This document shows positions 23,831 to 35,691 of a DNA stretch of 64,000 bases, in pieces; positions within the stretch are counted from its first letter, which is position 1, and the number at the start of each line of letters is the position of its first letter. Below the pieces are notes generated by a model. The model saw nothing but the letters and a program-made list of their open reading frames with translations, searched no databases and was not told the origin of the DNA. A program made the position numbers and the translations under genes. The DNA is from Prosapia bicincta (lineage: Eukaryota > Arthropoda > Insecta > Hemiptera > Cercopidae), in contig JBAIZL010000428.1 in NCBI GenBank assembly GCA_036971475.1, positions 830,001-894,000 of the forward strand, read 5' to 3'.

Positions 23831-26800
23831 CAGCTCAAGTCAGGTAATCGGCGTCATAGGGATATGCTTGCCTGTTATACTTCCATTAGTGATAAGACCT
23901 GCTTGACAAAATATGTGATACATTACACAAGGAAAGTGACCGCCTAGTGGCCTAATGGAAGACCTGGCTAGAGCCAATCCTCGCTTGGATAAGATTATGC
24001 CATGAATCAAGGAACGTAGACTAGCAAATTGAATGGCACAGTTGAAAACTTTAGAATTTGTATATGATAAGATTCTGAAGATAGGTCGTGTCCAAAAAAT
24101 GTTAAAATTACAATTAAGCAGAATTTAATTCAGCGTAACGAATTTGTTTCATACCTTCTTTTAACTAAACTAATCTTAATTTTTTTTATTGTGGCATCTC
24201 TTGTGTGAAAAGGATTAAACCCTCTGTAGAAACGTTTTATTGACAAAAATAACAATTTAACCCACATTTTCATTCTTTCTGGTAGTTTCTACTTTCGTTA
24301 ATTCATTTGAAACAAAAATTTTTAGTATTTAAAATAAGACTGAATTATTTTTGTTTGAAACGTCTACGAAATTACACGCCAGTTATACACGGAAGTTATA
24401 CACGCCATAAGGGAAGAAACTTTCCCTTATTGGTATATTGATAAAAAAAAATGTTATTATTTCACTCTCAGATCATTTCTGAATTTTTTGTCAATTGACA
24501 TAAGGTTTCTCACTGATATCGTAACTGGCAAAGTCTCGATGGTCAAGTATCGTTAACGTAGAGGTTGCGCACATGTACAGTCTCCGCCGTATTTGTGATG
24601 GTCTCTGAAAGAGTTATTAGAAAATTCCTGCTGAAACGATCTGTTAAAAATTCAACAAAACAGTCCCTTCGTATCACATTAACGCTGTAATGAATCAATA
24701 TTCACTGAAGAAACTTGTTTTGATAGAGTGAATATAAAATCTTTTTTAAACTGGATTATTCTAGGCTGTTTGGCTTTCAAGTTTAAATCACAGGGAATCT
24801 AAATACCTTATAATGAACAGCAAAGTCATTTTTGTAATTGATTGTTACATTTATTCAAACATAGGTATAATTCACCTATACAACCTACATTTGCATTGTT
24901 CTTCTGAACAAACAAAAAGCTATTACATAAGATATTATGTAATTATAATACATATTATAACTGTTTTTGTTTCTGTTGCAGGTAAATTTACGTCCAGCCT
25001 ATTCGTCTAGCTAATAAGTGAGTAACTCGACTCAGTGATAGGAAAATAAATGTTATTTAGTAAATCTATAATTTTAGGCTCTAAAGTAAAATTTTTGGTA
25101 ATAGCTTATACGTTACTAACCACCTGGCTAACTTAGCAAATTTAGGAAGTACGAGGAATATTAACAACGCAGACCAAACTAAAATAAATAAACCTCAAAC
25201 GAAGATGTGTAAGGTCAAGAATGGATAAACAGTAACGCTAAGAATTGTTAAGAAGAAATTATAATAACAAACACTGGTGATACTGTAACAGGACTAAAAA
25301 AGATACAAATAATTGAAAGATATGTATAGACGTAGGAAGTATTAAATTGTATAAGCTTCTACTTAACAAGGAAGTAACTACAACAACCAACAATAATTAA
25401 CAAAATATATAGTAATGTATTTGTTTTAGTTAAAACTTTACAGAGCATACAAGACTATAAAAAACATACTTTCTAAATAGGAAAGAACCAGTATCATATA
25501 AAATATCTCAATAATAGAAAATATATATTTTACTAGTCGGAAAGCGATAAAGATTTAATTTGAATAAAATCAAAAATCAAATAAAAAATTTGCATAACAT
25601 TTTAAAAAATTAGAACGTAAAAAAGCAGCGATAATTAAGACTTTTATTGTGTAACTGCATCTAGATTTATAAAGCGTTCTTTTCGAAATACCTTGAAAAT
25701 AATTCTGTGAAAATTTCCTTACGCTAATTATATAATAGATAAATACCATAGATAGAGCGAATACCAATTCACGATTGGCAAAATAACTCCAGATGACAGT
25801 AAATTACAGCGCACATATATTTATAATCACGAAAACCGCCTCGACAGCTGGAATTGCCTCAATTTTCGACGAAATTATTTACAACAAAGGTCGCACGAAG
25901 TGTGTCCAATGACAGCGACCTAAATCGTCACAAACCTTGGAAACAATAAGACAATATCGAAAGTACGGCAATCGGTATAACGCCGTGCCTGGGTTCTGTT
26001 TGTCGAAATGTGAAGGGCAGTCACACACTCTCGCGGTGGTGGAGGTTCTCTCCAGTTGATGCTCACGATGTTTGGCCTAATCACGCGTTTAGATGATCAA
26101 AGTGAAAGCTTCGAATCATTTAACCATTTATATAACCTCCTGGATTAAACTCTACTACAGCACTCTGTTAAATTAAGCCTATCAATTTAAATATGCATGA
26201 TCGGTTTTTACAATGTTACGCGAATATATATTTTGCCAAATGTTGAGCGACGAATTCCCATAAAGTAATTGTTCGTCCTCACGTACATTGTTGTAGTAAA
26301 ACCTTTTTCTAAAACATTCTACCTTCTAAGTCACAATATTCGTTGGTCAATACCTCTAATTTCACCAAAAAATCTTTTTTTGAATTTTCGAAAAATAATT
26401 TATTTCTAAAATTTACATAATATATTTCCGAAACGTGACTTTCTGTGACGCTCTAACGTAAATTAATAGAATTCAAATCCGAAACAAAATACAAACAAGA
26501 AAACTGAACAGAATCTGAGTTTATAAATTACCAAAAACCCTTTGTCGACCTGTCACTCGCCAAATCGAAAACATAAACGGTCGATAAATCTGTACGAGGC
26601 GACCAATCACGCCCGGTAATGTGTGAATTCATGACGTCACTTTCGATATTTGAACATAAAGTTGTCACTTGTGACAAACGCGCCAATATGTTGTTGCTTA
26701 TTAAGATGTGTTTAGGAACCTTCGCGTCGACTGTCGGCATCAAGTAGGAAGTTGGATTTATGTTTATTGGTATTTTAAACGGAATATTTTTAGAGGAATG

Positions 26801-27202
26801 ATTCAATCGCTTCGCTGACCTACGCTCACATCGTCGGTGCTATTATTGTTTCATGGAAATTTATTGTACTAAAATCTGCGCAGTTTAGTAAGTGCTATAA
26901 TAAGCACGTCAAAGAGTCACGCGATGGCTTTATTTATGCAACAATAAGATCTGTGTAAAGACCATAGTGTATGTACCGTGACTCAGTACGTTTTACAACG
27001 CACATCTGTGTTAGATAATGAGATGGCCTCCATAGGTCAAAAGAGGTCACAGATGAAGGTACATTACCTAACAAATGTCTTCAGATAAATTCTGTTCCCT
27101 TAATGATTTCGTGATTGTTAGCCGATTTCACTTGTACATTATGTGGTCATAGATTTAATTACTGTATTTGTTTACATACTAAACTGATATAGGATATATT
27201 TG
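23831..27202. other. Unique DNA with complex pockets at 25800-26110 and 26520-26960
   Basis: Most of this stretch is AT-rich. The two pockets have mixed composition, CpG-containing words and few homopolymers. One 92-codon minus-strand frame (26528-26806) has no domain I recognise. They are candidates for conserved non-coding elements or exons by composition only. Frames at 24813-25010 (+) and 25570-25767 (-) look like chance. Confidence 0.45.
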
Positions 27203-27220
27203 TTTGTGTGCGTGTGTGTG

Positions 27221-27257
<37 letters not shown>
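27203..27257. repeat. Compound (TG)n-(TA)n microsatellite
   Basis: A short interrupted TG run is followed by an uninterrupted TA run from about 27224 to 27257. Confidence 0.95.
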
Positions 27258-27260
<3 letters not shown>

Positions 27261-28072
27261 CTTTTAATCATTTTCTTTCTATGTTAACATCACGTGTATT
27301 GTTCGTTTTTATATTTTGTAAACTAGGCGGACATTTTTAGTGTTTTATTTTCTCACGTTTGAAAATATGAGAGTAAGTTAAGTTTCTAAATTAAATGCAG
27401 ACGGAAAATGCAAGTTCATGTTTTTACATAATAAAAAAAACTTTCAATGGCAGTGTTTGTTTTAGTTTTAAGCTACCAGCCAGGCTATTATATCTTAGGA
27501 AAGAGAAGAAAGGATTGTGGAAACATGTAGAATTAAGCTAGGAGCATAAATACCGTGTTGCACGACGTAGGGTATCGTGGCATTACTTATACAAAATCTC
27601 ATTCTGAAGTCATTTTAATCTCCTTTAGGGTCATACAGAAATACTGCTCATTAAACCCCTTTGTAAGGAGAAGGGTAAGTGAAGGTTGATCGAATTATAT
27701 AGGGAAAAGGAAAGAACATGATGATACCTAATACAAGAAATAAGGTGGCGGATGTAATACTTCGTACGCTCAGTCACTTGCAAGAAAATCTCTCAGCCGG
27801 AGTGGAGAGAGGTGTCTAAACAATTCTGGACATTTTTCCCCTTAAGTTGTATAAATATTTCGTATTCACAAATAGCAAATTGCATTTAGTTTTGAAATAA
27901 AATAAAAATCTCATTAGTGAGATTTGTGGGCAATATTAACTGAAAAATTATTTACTGGTTGACTTTACAATTTTATTATATTAAAGTACTTACTAAATTG
28001 TGAAAGTAAAAAATTAAAAGTACTTGAAAATCATAGACAAAATAAAATTCCCCAAATTTTTAAGAAATATTC
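27258..28072. other. Unique DNA, no gene recognised
   Basis: I see no open frame, repeat or motif worth naming in this stretch. Confidence 0.5.
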
Positions 28073-28667
28073 GCGCCTAAGTTGGATGTTGTACATTAAA
28101 TACTTATAAAATTACTAAATCTCTATTCTGTTTGTTGGCTATTGCCAATTAAATACTCACAAAATTACTAAATTTGCCCTCCGTTGGTTGGCTATTGCCA
28201 ATTAAATACTTATAAAATACTAAATTTCTAATCTGTTCATAGAATCTTGCAAACTTAAGTCTCAGAAAAATACTAAATGTCATTTCTATTAGTGAGAAAT
28301 TACTACATTTGGCCTCAGTTAGTAACAAAATACTAAATTTCTCTCTCGTTAGATGGATATTGGAAATAGTTTCTTAGAACTTGAACTAGTGCTGTAGCGT
28401 AAATAATATGACAACGTAATCTTTTGAAGAAATATTTGCGCCTGAGTTGGATATTGAAAACTAAATATTCATAACAATTATATTTTTTTCTGTTGGTGAG
28501 ATACTGCAAAAACCCTCATAAAAATACTAAATTTCTAATCTGTTACTTAGATTTTATAAACTCAATTCTCAGAAAATACTAAATTTCCCTTTTGTTAGTA
28601 ACACAATACTACATTTTACTTCTGTTGCTGGATATTGAAAATATTTTGTTAGAACTTAAACTAATAG
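28073..28667. repeat. Nested degenerate repeat: two blocks built of 52-60-bp units
   Basis: Block 1 (28073-28392) and block 2 (28438-28667) both open with GCGCCTRAGTTGGAT and close with GGATATTGRAAAT and TTAGAACTTRAACTA. Within blocks, a unit with ATTAAATACTYAYAAAATTACTAAATTTC and a CTGTTGGT part recurs; ATTAAATACT sits at 28096, 28149 and 28201. Block 2 is about 90 bases shorter, consistent with loss of one or two units. No coding potential. Confidence 0.8.
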
Positions 28668-31390
28668 AACGTCTTACAAACTAATGGATGAATACAAAAT
28701 AAACTTTGATGCCTTTACTTTTATCAATAAACTTTCAGCCAATAAGTAATTATTTTTAAGATGCCTTGAATTACTTTTACAGTTGATAAAATAGCTTTAA
28801 ATTATCCTGTTTCAATTACTTGTTAAAATAAATTATATTCAAACTGTCTGATAGAATAAATTCTATTGTGCATTTTACAATATGCCCTAATGGTACAAAA
28901 GAAACCCATAACGAATACAAAATATCCCTCCTATCGCAATACATTTCCCTCAATGTCACATTACCATCTACAATGAATGATACACTACAACAATGACCTT
29001 CGACCAACTTTCTGACCAGACGATGAAAAATCAACTAGGAGGTTAATAAAGGACCCTGTCGAGCGTGAAGGTCGCTTTTGGTTATTTTCGAAATGTCAGA
29101 GACCTTCTATTGTTGAGGATTTCGACGTGACGCTTGTGTAACCGCTATGAGTGACAAGTGTGTGCCGACAACGAGACTGAAAGTTTCGTGCTTGTTACCA
29201 GTAGAACGATATCGGAATATTTTGCAAAAACAGTTTTAATGTATTACACATTAATATGAAATGTAAGAATCTGACAATTATACGTCACTTATTGGCCTCC
29301 TAACCAATAAAATGATCATTTATAAGGAATAATTTGAACAAGTGTTTAAACAATTTGGACAATTTTAATAGTTTAATAAACAATTTGAAGCAGTTTTGAA
29401 AAATATTTTGATACATTTTTAGCAATATTCAAACAATATTTCGGAATTTCAACTTTTTAAAAATATGCTTATTGATGTGACAAGTTAGAAAGTGTTATGT
29501 AAAACTTGCCAGTTAGAATCGCGCTTAGTTAAGTTCCATACCAGTAAGCCATACATTGTGCATTGCCATATATTGATATAAATACTTGAAAATAAACTTA
29601 CATATTCTTTACCCAGATTTTGGACTATAAAAGAAAGTTTTCGTCTCTTAGGTTCGTTTAAGCTTGTAAGAATCGTTATTTTTTTAACAATTTTAAGTTA
29701 GTTTTTCTGAATTTAAGTATTATTAAGTTGCTATTGAACAAAAGTCATGTCTAAGTCCACTTACGCAAGATTTTGGGGATGAAATATTGATTTTAAACAA
29801 CTTATTTGGATTACAACTGCATATTTAAACTGGGAGTTATTTATAGAGATTTTTGTGTGGACACTGCTTTTAAACAGCGCATTTTCATATATTTATTGGA
29901 AAAGGTTATAAGGCTGTATCCAATATAAAAACGTACTATATACTAATATTTAGATGCGCTACTGACGACTATGTACGTAACTTGTTCAATTACAGACTAG
30001 AAATATGAAGCCCTTTATCTTAACAAGGAAAATTTTCCAATATTTTCATTTTAAATGGGATGGGTGTTTTCGTTTTAGGAGTTTCAAATGGTTTTATTAG
30101 TACGAAAGTACTTGTTAGTTTTCTATCATTTATTTATTGTAGGCAGGGCCTTTAATATTTCATAATTTTTTTCATATTACTTTTATTTCAACAAAAACAG
30201 TCAATTCAAGCTTCTATGACCTATAAAAAATCGCGAATGATTATGAACATTAGACGGATTTAAAAAAGTGTGGTAAAATCTCCTAGGTTCTGGTGAGGGG
30301 AGGGAATGAGGAGGGTTTCAGGATACACATAGTCACTATAGATGGTGTAAAAAGGAGTCATCAAAGTAAAGAGAGAGTTAGACAAGGATATTCGTAATTG
30401 AATTTAGAATCGAACAGAATTGAATTTAGAACGATGTTATCTAATACAGGGAGCATGATAGGTCACGTGGTTACAATAGCTAGCCCAGAAGGGAACAGGA
30501 GTTTAACAATTGCGTCTTATAATGAAGTTTCAATAAAAACTATGTTAAAACTTCGAACCAGTAATGCAAAATGGTTAAAGACACGATATAATGTAATAGT
30601 TTAGTTTACTTTATCTAGATTTTTACTTTTCTTAAATTTTCTTTTTTAATTAAAATATATCCATTATAAAATAAAAACAATAATCTTGTACAAATCCCTT
30701 ATTAAGAACTTTATAATGTACATTACTGTAGGAAGTAAAAAAACATGTACAATAAAGTATTAACATAATTATAGCTTGAAAACATACCTAACCACTTAAT
30801 TTTTATTACACAGGAAATTACATTTGAAAGTTATTTAAATATAACTCCAAATAACCTCTGAGGGCAGCATACAATAACTATTTGCGTTAACCTCAAGGAT
30901 TGGCTTTCAAAAAAATTTAAATCAATCCTTACATCTTCGGAAATGTGATGGAAAAGCTTCTGAAATGTCGCGTCAAATGTATACTGTTAGTCCCGATCAA
31001 AAGGGTGAAACGCGCCTAAAACGATAAACTATGAAGCGTATGTGAAAAGTAATATCAGTAAACGTTTTCAATTGACGTTTTATATAGAAACTATATAGAC
31101 AAATCATTTGTAAATAATAACCTATGTCATTAGCAAGCCACGTAAATTAATAGTGACAATGTTTCCTTAATATTTTAGGCAATAGTTCAATTTTCCTTGT
31201 CTTGCTATTCTTAGTAGCGTCTATTTATTCACATCGCCTATATTTATCAAAAGTTGTAAATTATTGGTACATTTAAAAAAATATTTCGAAATTAAATGAT
31301 AAATTTTATATACAATTGAACTTAATAGCGTGAAATACAGATTTATGTATTGCTAATTTCATACAAACGGTATTTTATTTTAAAAAACTG
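28668..31390. other. Unique AT-rich DNA with a complex pocket at 29040-29220
   Basis: The pocket 29040-29220 has CpG-containing, homopolymer-poor sequence but no open frame. A 72-codon minus-strand frame at 28816-29034 and a TTG-started 68-codon plus-strand frame at 30398-30604 have no known domain. The rest is AT-rich. Confidence 0.45.
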
Positions 31391-32060
31391 TTTGAAATTA
31401 AATGTTTCCACTTAATTTAAAATTCGATAATCCTGAATTTATGGGACATTGAATTTGAAAATGAATAAACATAACCTATAAATGTAGAGGAAACAAAACT
31501 TGTTTAAAGGCACTTGCTACCACTTAATTAGAAATACAAAAATTCTGAATTTGAAGGACATTGCATTTGAAAATGATTAAACGTGACCTCCAAATAAAGA
31601 GGAAAGAGTTGTTTCATGAAATGATATATTATCACTTAATTGCAGATACAATATTTCTCAATTTTTAAGACATTGGAGTTGAAAATGATTAAACATGACC
31701 TCTGCATGAAAAGGAAACAGCTTTTGTATGAAATCATACGTTATTACTTAATTACAGATACAATATTTCTGAATTTTAATGACAATCCAATTGAAAATAA
31801 TTAGACATAATCTATACATGAAGAGGAAACATATGTTGGATGAAATCGTATGTTGTCACTTAATTGCAGGTACAATATATCTGCAATCAACGGGCATTTC
31901 ATTTAAAACGAAATTAAAGTTTTAAATGAAAATAGTTATTGCATAAAATCGTATATCTTAATTAAATATACTATGATTCGGATTTTATGGGAGGTTGTAT
32001 TCGAAAAAAACTTAACCGTAACTTCTAAATGAAGAAAAAGAGATGTTTGTATAAATCTTA
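31391..32060. repeat. 112-bp tandem repeat, about six diverged copies
   Basis: The CACTTAATT word, or its equivalent, sits at 31409, 31521, 31633, 31745 and 31857, exactly 112 bases apart. A sixth, indel-shifted copy lies near 31957. Each unit also has TTTCTGAATTT, GACATTGxATTTGAAAAT, GATTAAACATGACCT and GAGGAAACA. Copies differ by many substitutions yet keep the period, so the array is old but has suffered few indels. No open frame spans it. Confidence 0.9.
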
Positions 32061-32083
32061 TGCATCATGAATGTATTAGTACA

Positions 32084-32354
32084 GTTTATATTTGTATGAA
32101 GAAATGAGAGTGTCATATGTATGAAAGTTTATGTTTGTATGGATAAATGATATGAATAAATTATATGTATAAAAGTTTATGTTTGTATGAAGAAATGAGG
32201 GTGTCATATGTATGAAAGTTTATGCTTGTATGAATAAATAATATGAATATCTCATATGTATGACATATTATGTTTGTATGAAGAAATGAGGGTGTCATAT
32301 GTATGAAATTTTATGTTTGTATGAATAAATCATATGTATGAAAGTTTACGCTTG
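32084..32354. repeat. About 91-bp tandem repeat, three copies with internal half-units
   Basis: GTTTATGTTTGTATGAAGAAATGAGGGTGTCATATGTATG-like segments begin at 32084, 32175 and 32267. Between them lies a related half-unit (TTTGTATGGATAAATGATATG). The 91-bp unit is therefore a dimer of 43- and 48-bp halves. It directly follows the 112-bp array but is a different sequence. Confidence 0.88.
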
Positions 32355-32640
32355 TGGGTTTTTCGAAAGGTTCCTCTTCAAGGAAATACCTGTGCGCCAC
32401 TCTGTTATTCAATAATAATAAATTTCATGTGTAATAAAAACAATGTTCTTTCAAACACAAATGCCATTAAGAGCACATAGCGTAATTATAATCAATAAAC
32501 AATTTAAAATTTAAGTTTGTGTAAATATTTTAATTTGTAGCTAAGACTTTTTAATTGTTTTTTAATTCTCTTTTAAATTATTAATAACTTTTCTGAACTC
32601 AACTACTTATTAACACTATAACATATTGGTAAATGTTGAA

Positions 32641-32790
32641 AGAGTGTTTACGCAAACATTACTACACACTACTTTATTAATACATACTAGTTTCGGCACG
32701 ATGTTAGCCTATCATGGAGTAAGATGACATCATTGCCAAAATTAGTGTGTATTATTAAACTAGTGCGTAGTGATTTTCGTGTAAACTCTT
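32641..32790. mobile_element. Palindromic Penelope-like element tail (diverged)
   Basis: The left arm (32641-32703) and right arm (about 32730-32790) are reverse complements at roughly four of five positions, around a 26-base centre. Read outward, the left arm gives AGGCTAACATCGTGCCGAAAC then TAGTATGTATTAATAAAG. This is the stem (GGC/GCC)-GAAAC-ACTAGT design seen in the other PLE tails here; ACTAGT is self-complementary. The other arm is more decayed (GCCAAAATTAGT). No target duplication is clear. Confidence 0.65.
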
Positions 32791-34225
32791 ACTAAACCGT
32801 TGCGAATTATTCTCTCATAGGTCTAATTTTACTATAAATTGTAATATAAGTTTACCTGAAGAAAGAAAATATAAAACGACATTGTTCAATTATATTGGCT
32901 ACTCCTATAGCCTCTTACATCATTTACTCACTTATAGCTATTTAGATAGACTTATTTTTTACACAGTTTCAATGCAGCATATATAAAAATATGCTAATCA
33001 CATTTTCTTTGCATGAAAACACTTGTATTGCTTGTATATTACAAAAGGACTCGTTTTTAGCATAAATTAATGAAATGTAGTGAAGCTAATTTTTCTAATT
33101 GTTCGATACAACAATGCAGGGAAACACACAGGGCTGTCCAAAGTGTCACGCTCCCATGAAATATCGCGTTTGTGTGGGAGTTTTGCAACCGATGGAAATT
33201 AATTCAATTTACAAGCATAACTCTGAGAAACGAGATAATGTAGCCTCCATACGCGTATGTGGGACTCGCCTTGATCCAGTTACAGCCAGTGTGTACGAGC
33301 GCGCACGCGCTCTGTGCTGTATCACGTAAAATTGGCGAAAACGAAAAGCTTGTGTCATAGTGAGTGAGCACATAGACCAGTACAAAAGTGTTTTACAATA
33401 TCTTGGGTGAACGTTTTTTTGTAAAAAAAAGCATTGCATTAAGGTTTATGTATTTTACTTGTAAATAGGACAAAATTTGAGACTATAGATTTAGGGTTTA
33501 CTCAAGCCCATTAATTAAGACCTCCGTTAAGGTTACAAATAAGGAAGCTCGTCCAACAGTTTCTACTTTTCTATTTCACGTCTGGCTCTTGCATCGGTGC
33601 GTAACCCAGTTGGTGGTGCCAAGGTTGTCTTGCCGATCGCTTTGTCTCGCCTGCAGATTAGAGATTAGGCATTTGTATTAATCAGATTACATGGTTCTAT
33701 TGTCGAGTCAACTTAACCCTTCAATGGATCTTTCTTTCACGCGTCACCTTTCTATAACATGGTTCTTAATCGCCCTGTATAGTTTGTAACTTTTTCAATC
33801 AATTCTCCAACATATTTTGAGACAAGGTGGATTTATATTTCTTGCCTTTATATCCTATAAATACACGTTTAAGTATTTAGTGTTTAAAGGGTTTGTGAAG
33901 TTTTTATTTCGTTTGTACAGCACAGACATTGAATCCAAGTTAGACAACAATAGCTTGTCCTCACAAGGCGATTGCGTGTTTCTGCCTAATATTTCAAGCA
34001 GTTCATATTGAGCTGTATTTACGCACTCTTTTTTTAACCTCCCTTTTGTCTGACACGTCTCACATATCGAAGTTCTTTATTAATGACATATTGATTTTCT
34101 GGACCATTAATCTTAAAACTCTAATTGTAAATCTGACATTGCTATCTTTGTCAATATATAGCTGACAGAGCAGAATTTATTGTTCAACAGTTGATAGAAG
34201 ATCAGATATAATTAAATTTGATAAA
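32791..34225. other. Unique DNA with a complex pocket at 33100-33420
   Basis: The pocket 33100-33420 is GC-richer than its flanks, with GCGCGCACGCGC near 33300. It is open on both strands for 76 codons (33099-33329 + and 33209-33439 -). The plus product has a CPKC followed by further cysteines but no family I recognise. It could be an exon or conserved non-coding DNA. A 64-codon frame at 33817-34011 (+) is not convincing. Confidence 0.4.
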
Positions 34226-34237
34226 CTAAACACACCT

Positions 34238-34658
34238 AACTTTGAACAAATGTCAAGCAGGTTGAATATTGAATCAAAAGTTTATTTATTTAGTGCGACG
34301 TTTCAGTAACAGATTTGTACCCTTATCAAGTATGTAGTCCTATGAAACACAAGTCCTTACATTTAATGTTCAAATGAGTACCGTGAAGAGGCAAAACATC
34401 AAACCAAGAACTTTCTGTGAGCTAACTGAAAGAGCTTTCTTTCTTTTTATTAGCTCAAAGAAAGCTCTTGGTAAAGTGTAGGGGGTTCGATGTTTTGTAC
34501 ATTAAATGTAAGGTTTTGTGTTTCATAGCATTACAGGATTCATAAGGGTAACCAATCAGTTGCCGAAACCTCGCACCAAATAAATAAACTTTTGACTAAA
34601 TATTCAATTGGCTAGTTATTTGTTCAATGATTGTCTGGAGGGCTCAAATAAACATGAG
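34238..34658. mobile_element. Palindromic Penelope-like element tail flanked by 12-bp direct repeats
   Basis: The arms at about 34261-34430 and 34445-34610 are reverse complements with mismatches; the pairing continues into the centre (AAAACATCRAACC, ACCAAGARCTTTCT, TGAGCTAA). Read outward, each arm has an AAGGGTA-stem, a (C)GAAAC word, TCGCACYAAATAAATAAACTTTTGA and ATATTGAAT-type ends. The right arm shows GGTAAC pairing with GTTGCC before GAAAC. The word TAAACACACCTA occurs at 34226-34237 and 34659-34670, giving a plausible 12-bp target-site duplication. There is no coding sequence. Confidence 0.8.
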
Positions 34659-34670
34659 TAAACACACCTA

Positions 34671-35627
34671 TATTTAGTTCAATACTTCTTATAGGAATAA
34701 TTTTTTTTCTGAGAATTCTCAATTATATTTAAATTAATTATTTATACTTAATTTTCCCAACGTAAGAAACGTCCTCAACCCTTAAACTAAACGTCGACTG
34801 CAATACGTAAGCAAAGGGTTTAACGTAAGAGAGTAAAAGTGATTGAAACAATTTCACTTTCAGAACAGATCATCTTTCATGTAACGACCCAGTTTAAACA
34901 ATACGCCTTTGTTAAGGCCATAACGTCCAGCCTTCAAAAAGCAATTAGTATGCCAAGGATGGAAGAAGTAGTCAAAATTAGTAATTTCATTAGAGTCCGA
35001 AAGCAGGCTATTGTTCAGTGATTGACCGTCGTGGATTAGAAAGCGAGCTCGGCCAGGTTTGGTTTCACTTTCCCCTCAGAGCCTTCGTTATCAGCGATTC
35101 CATTCAGAAATATACATAAGGCTGTGGAATCAGATTTAGATAATTGATTTGTTTACGTAACTATGTACAAGGTCTTGTACTTCTATTATTCATGAATATT
35201 TCTTCTATATTGTTGTATTCGTTGAATACAGTGCAGTGAAAGGAATTTGTAGATGTAAAACGCTGTTTTGTCGGTTTTATATATATTCAAACGTGTATTC
35301 AACAGTAAAATTACTTCTCTCTTTAATATTACATAAACAAATTGGCAAGTTTCGTAATCGAATTAAATTTTTTCTGCAGATATACTATTTGTATTTCGCA
35401 ACACATCGTATTATATAGCTGTACATTAGATGTTAAGTTTGGAAAAGTGCTTCGCTACTTGCTTTGCATGGGGAATAGTTTGTGTAAATTTCCTTAAGCG
35501 TTGATCCTTTTAATTAGTATATTTTGCCTTTCGTTTTCTTTAAAATCATATTTTGATGTGGTAAAGTACCGGCGAGGAATTATATTTAATTAAGTAATAA
35601 TGTTATATATACGCAAATAAAAGAAGG

Positions 35628-35629
<2 letters not shown>
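34671..35629. other. Unique DNA, mixed-composition pocket at 34840-35110
   Basis: Frames at 34839-35021 (+) and 35236-35418 (+) are 60 codons each and lack domains. The pocket is a candidate conserved non-coding element only. Confidence 0.4.

Positions 35630-35684
<55 letters not shown>
35630..35684. repeat. (TA)n microsatellite
   Basis: A 55-base uninterrupted TA run. Confidence 0.97.
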
Positions 35685-35691
<7 letters not shown>

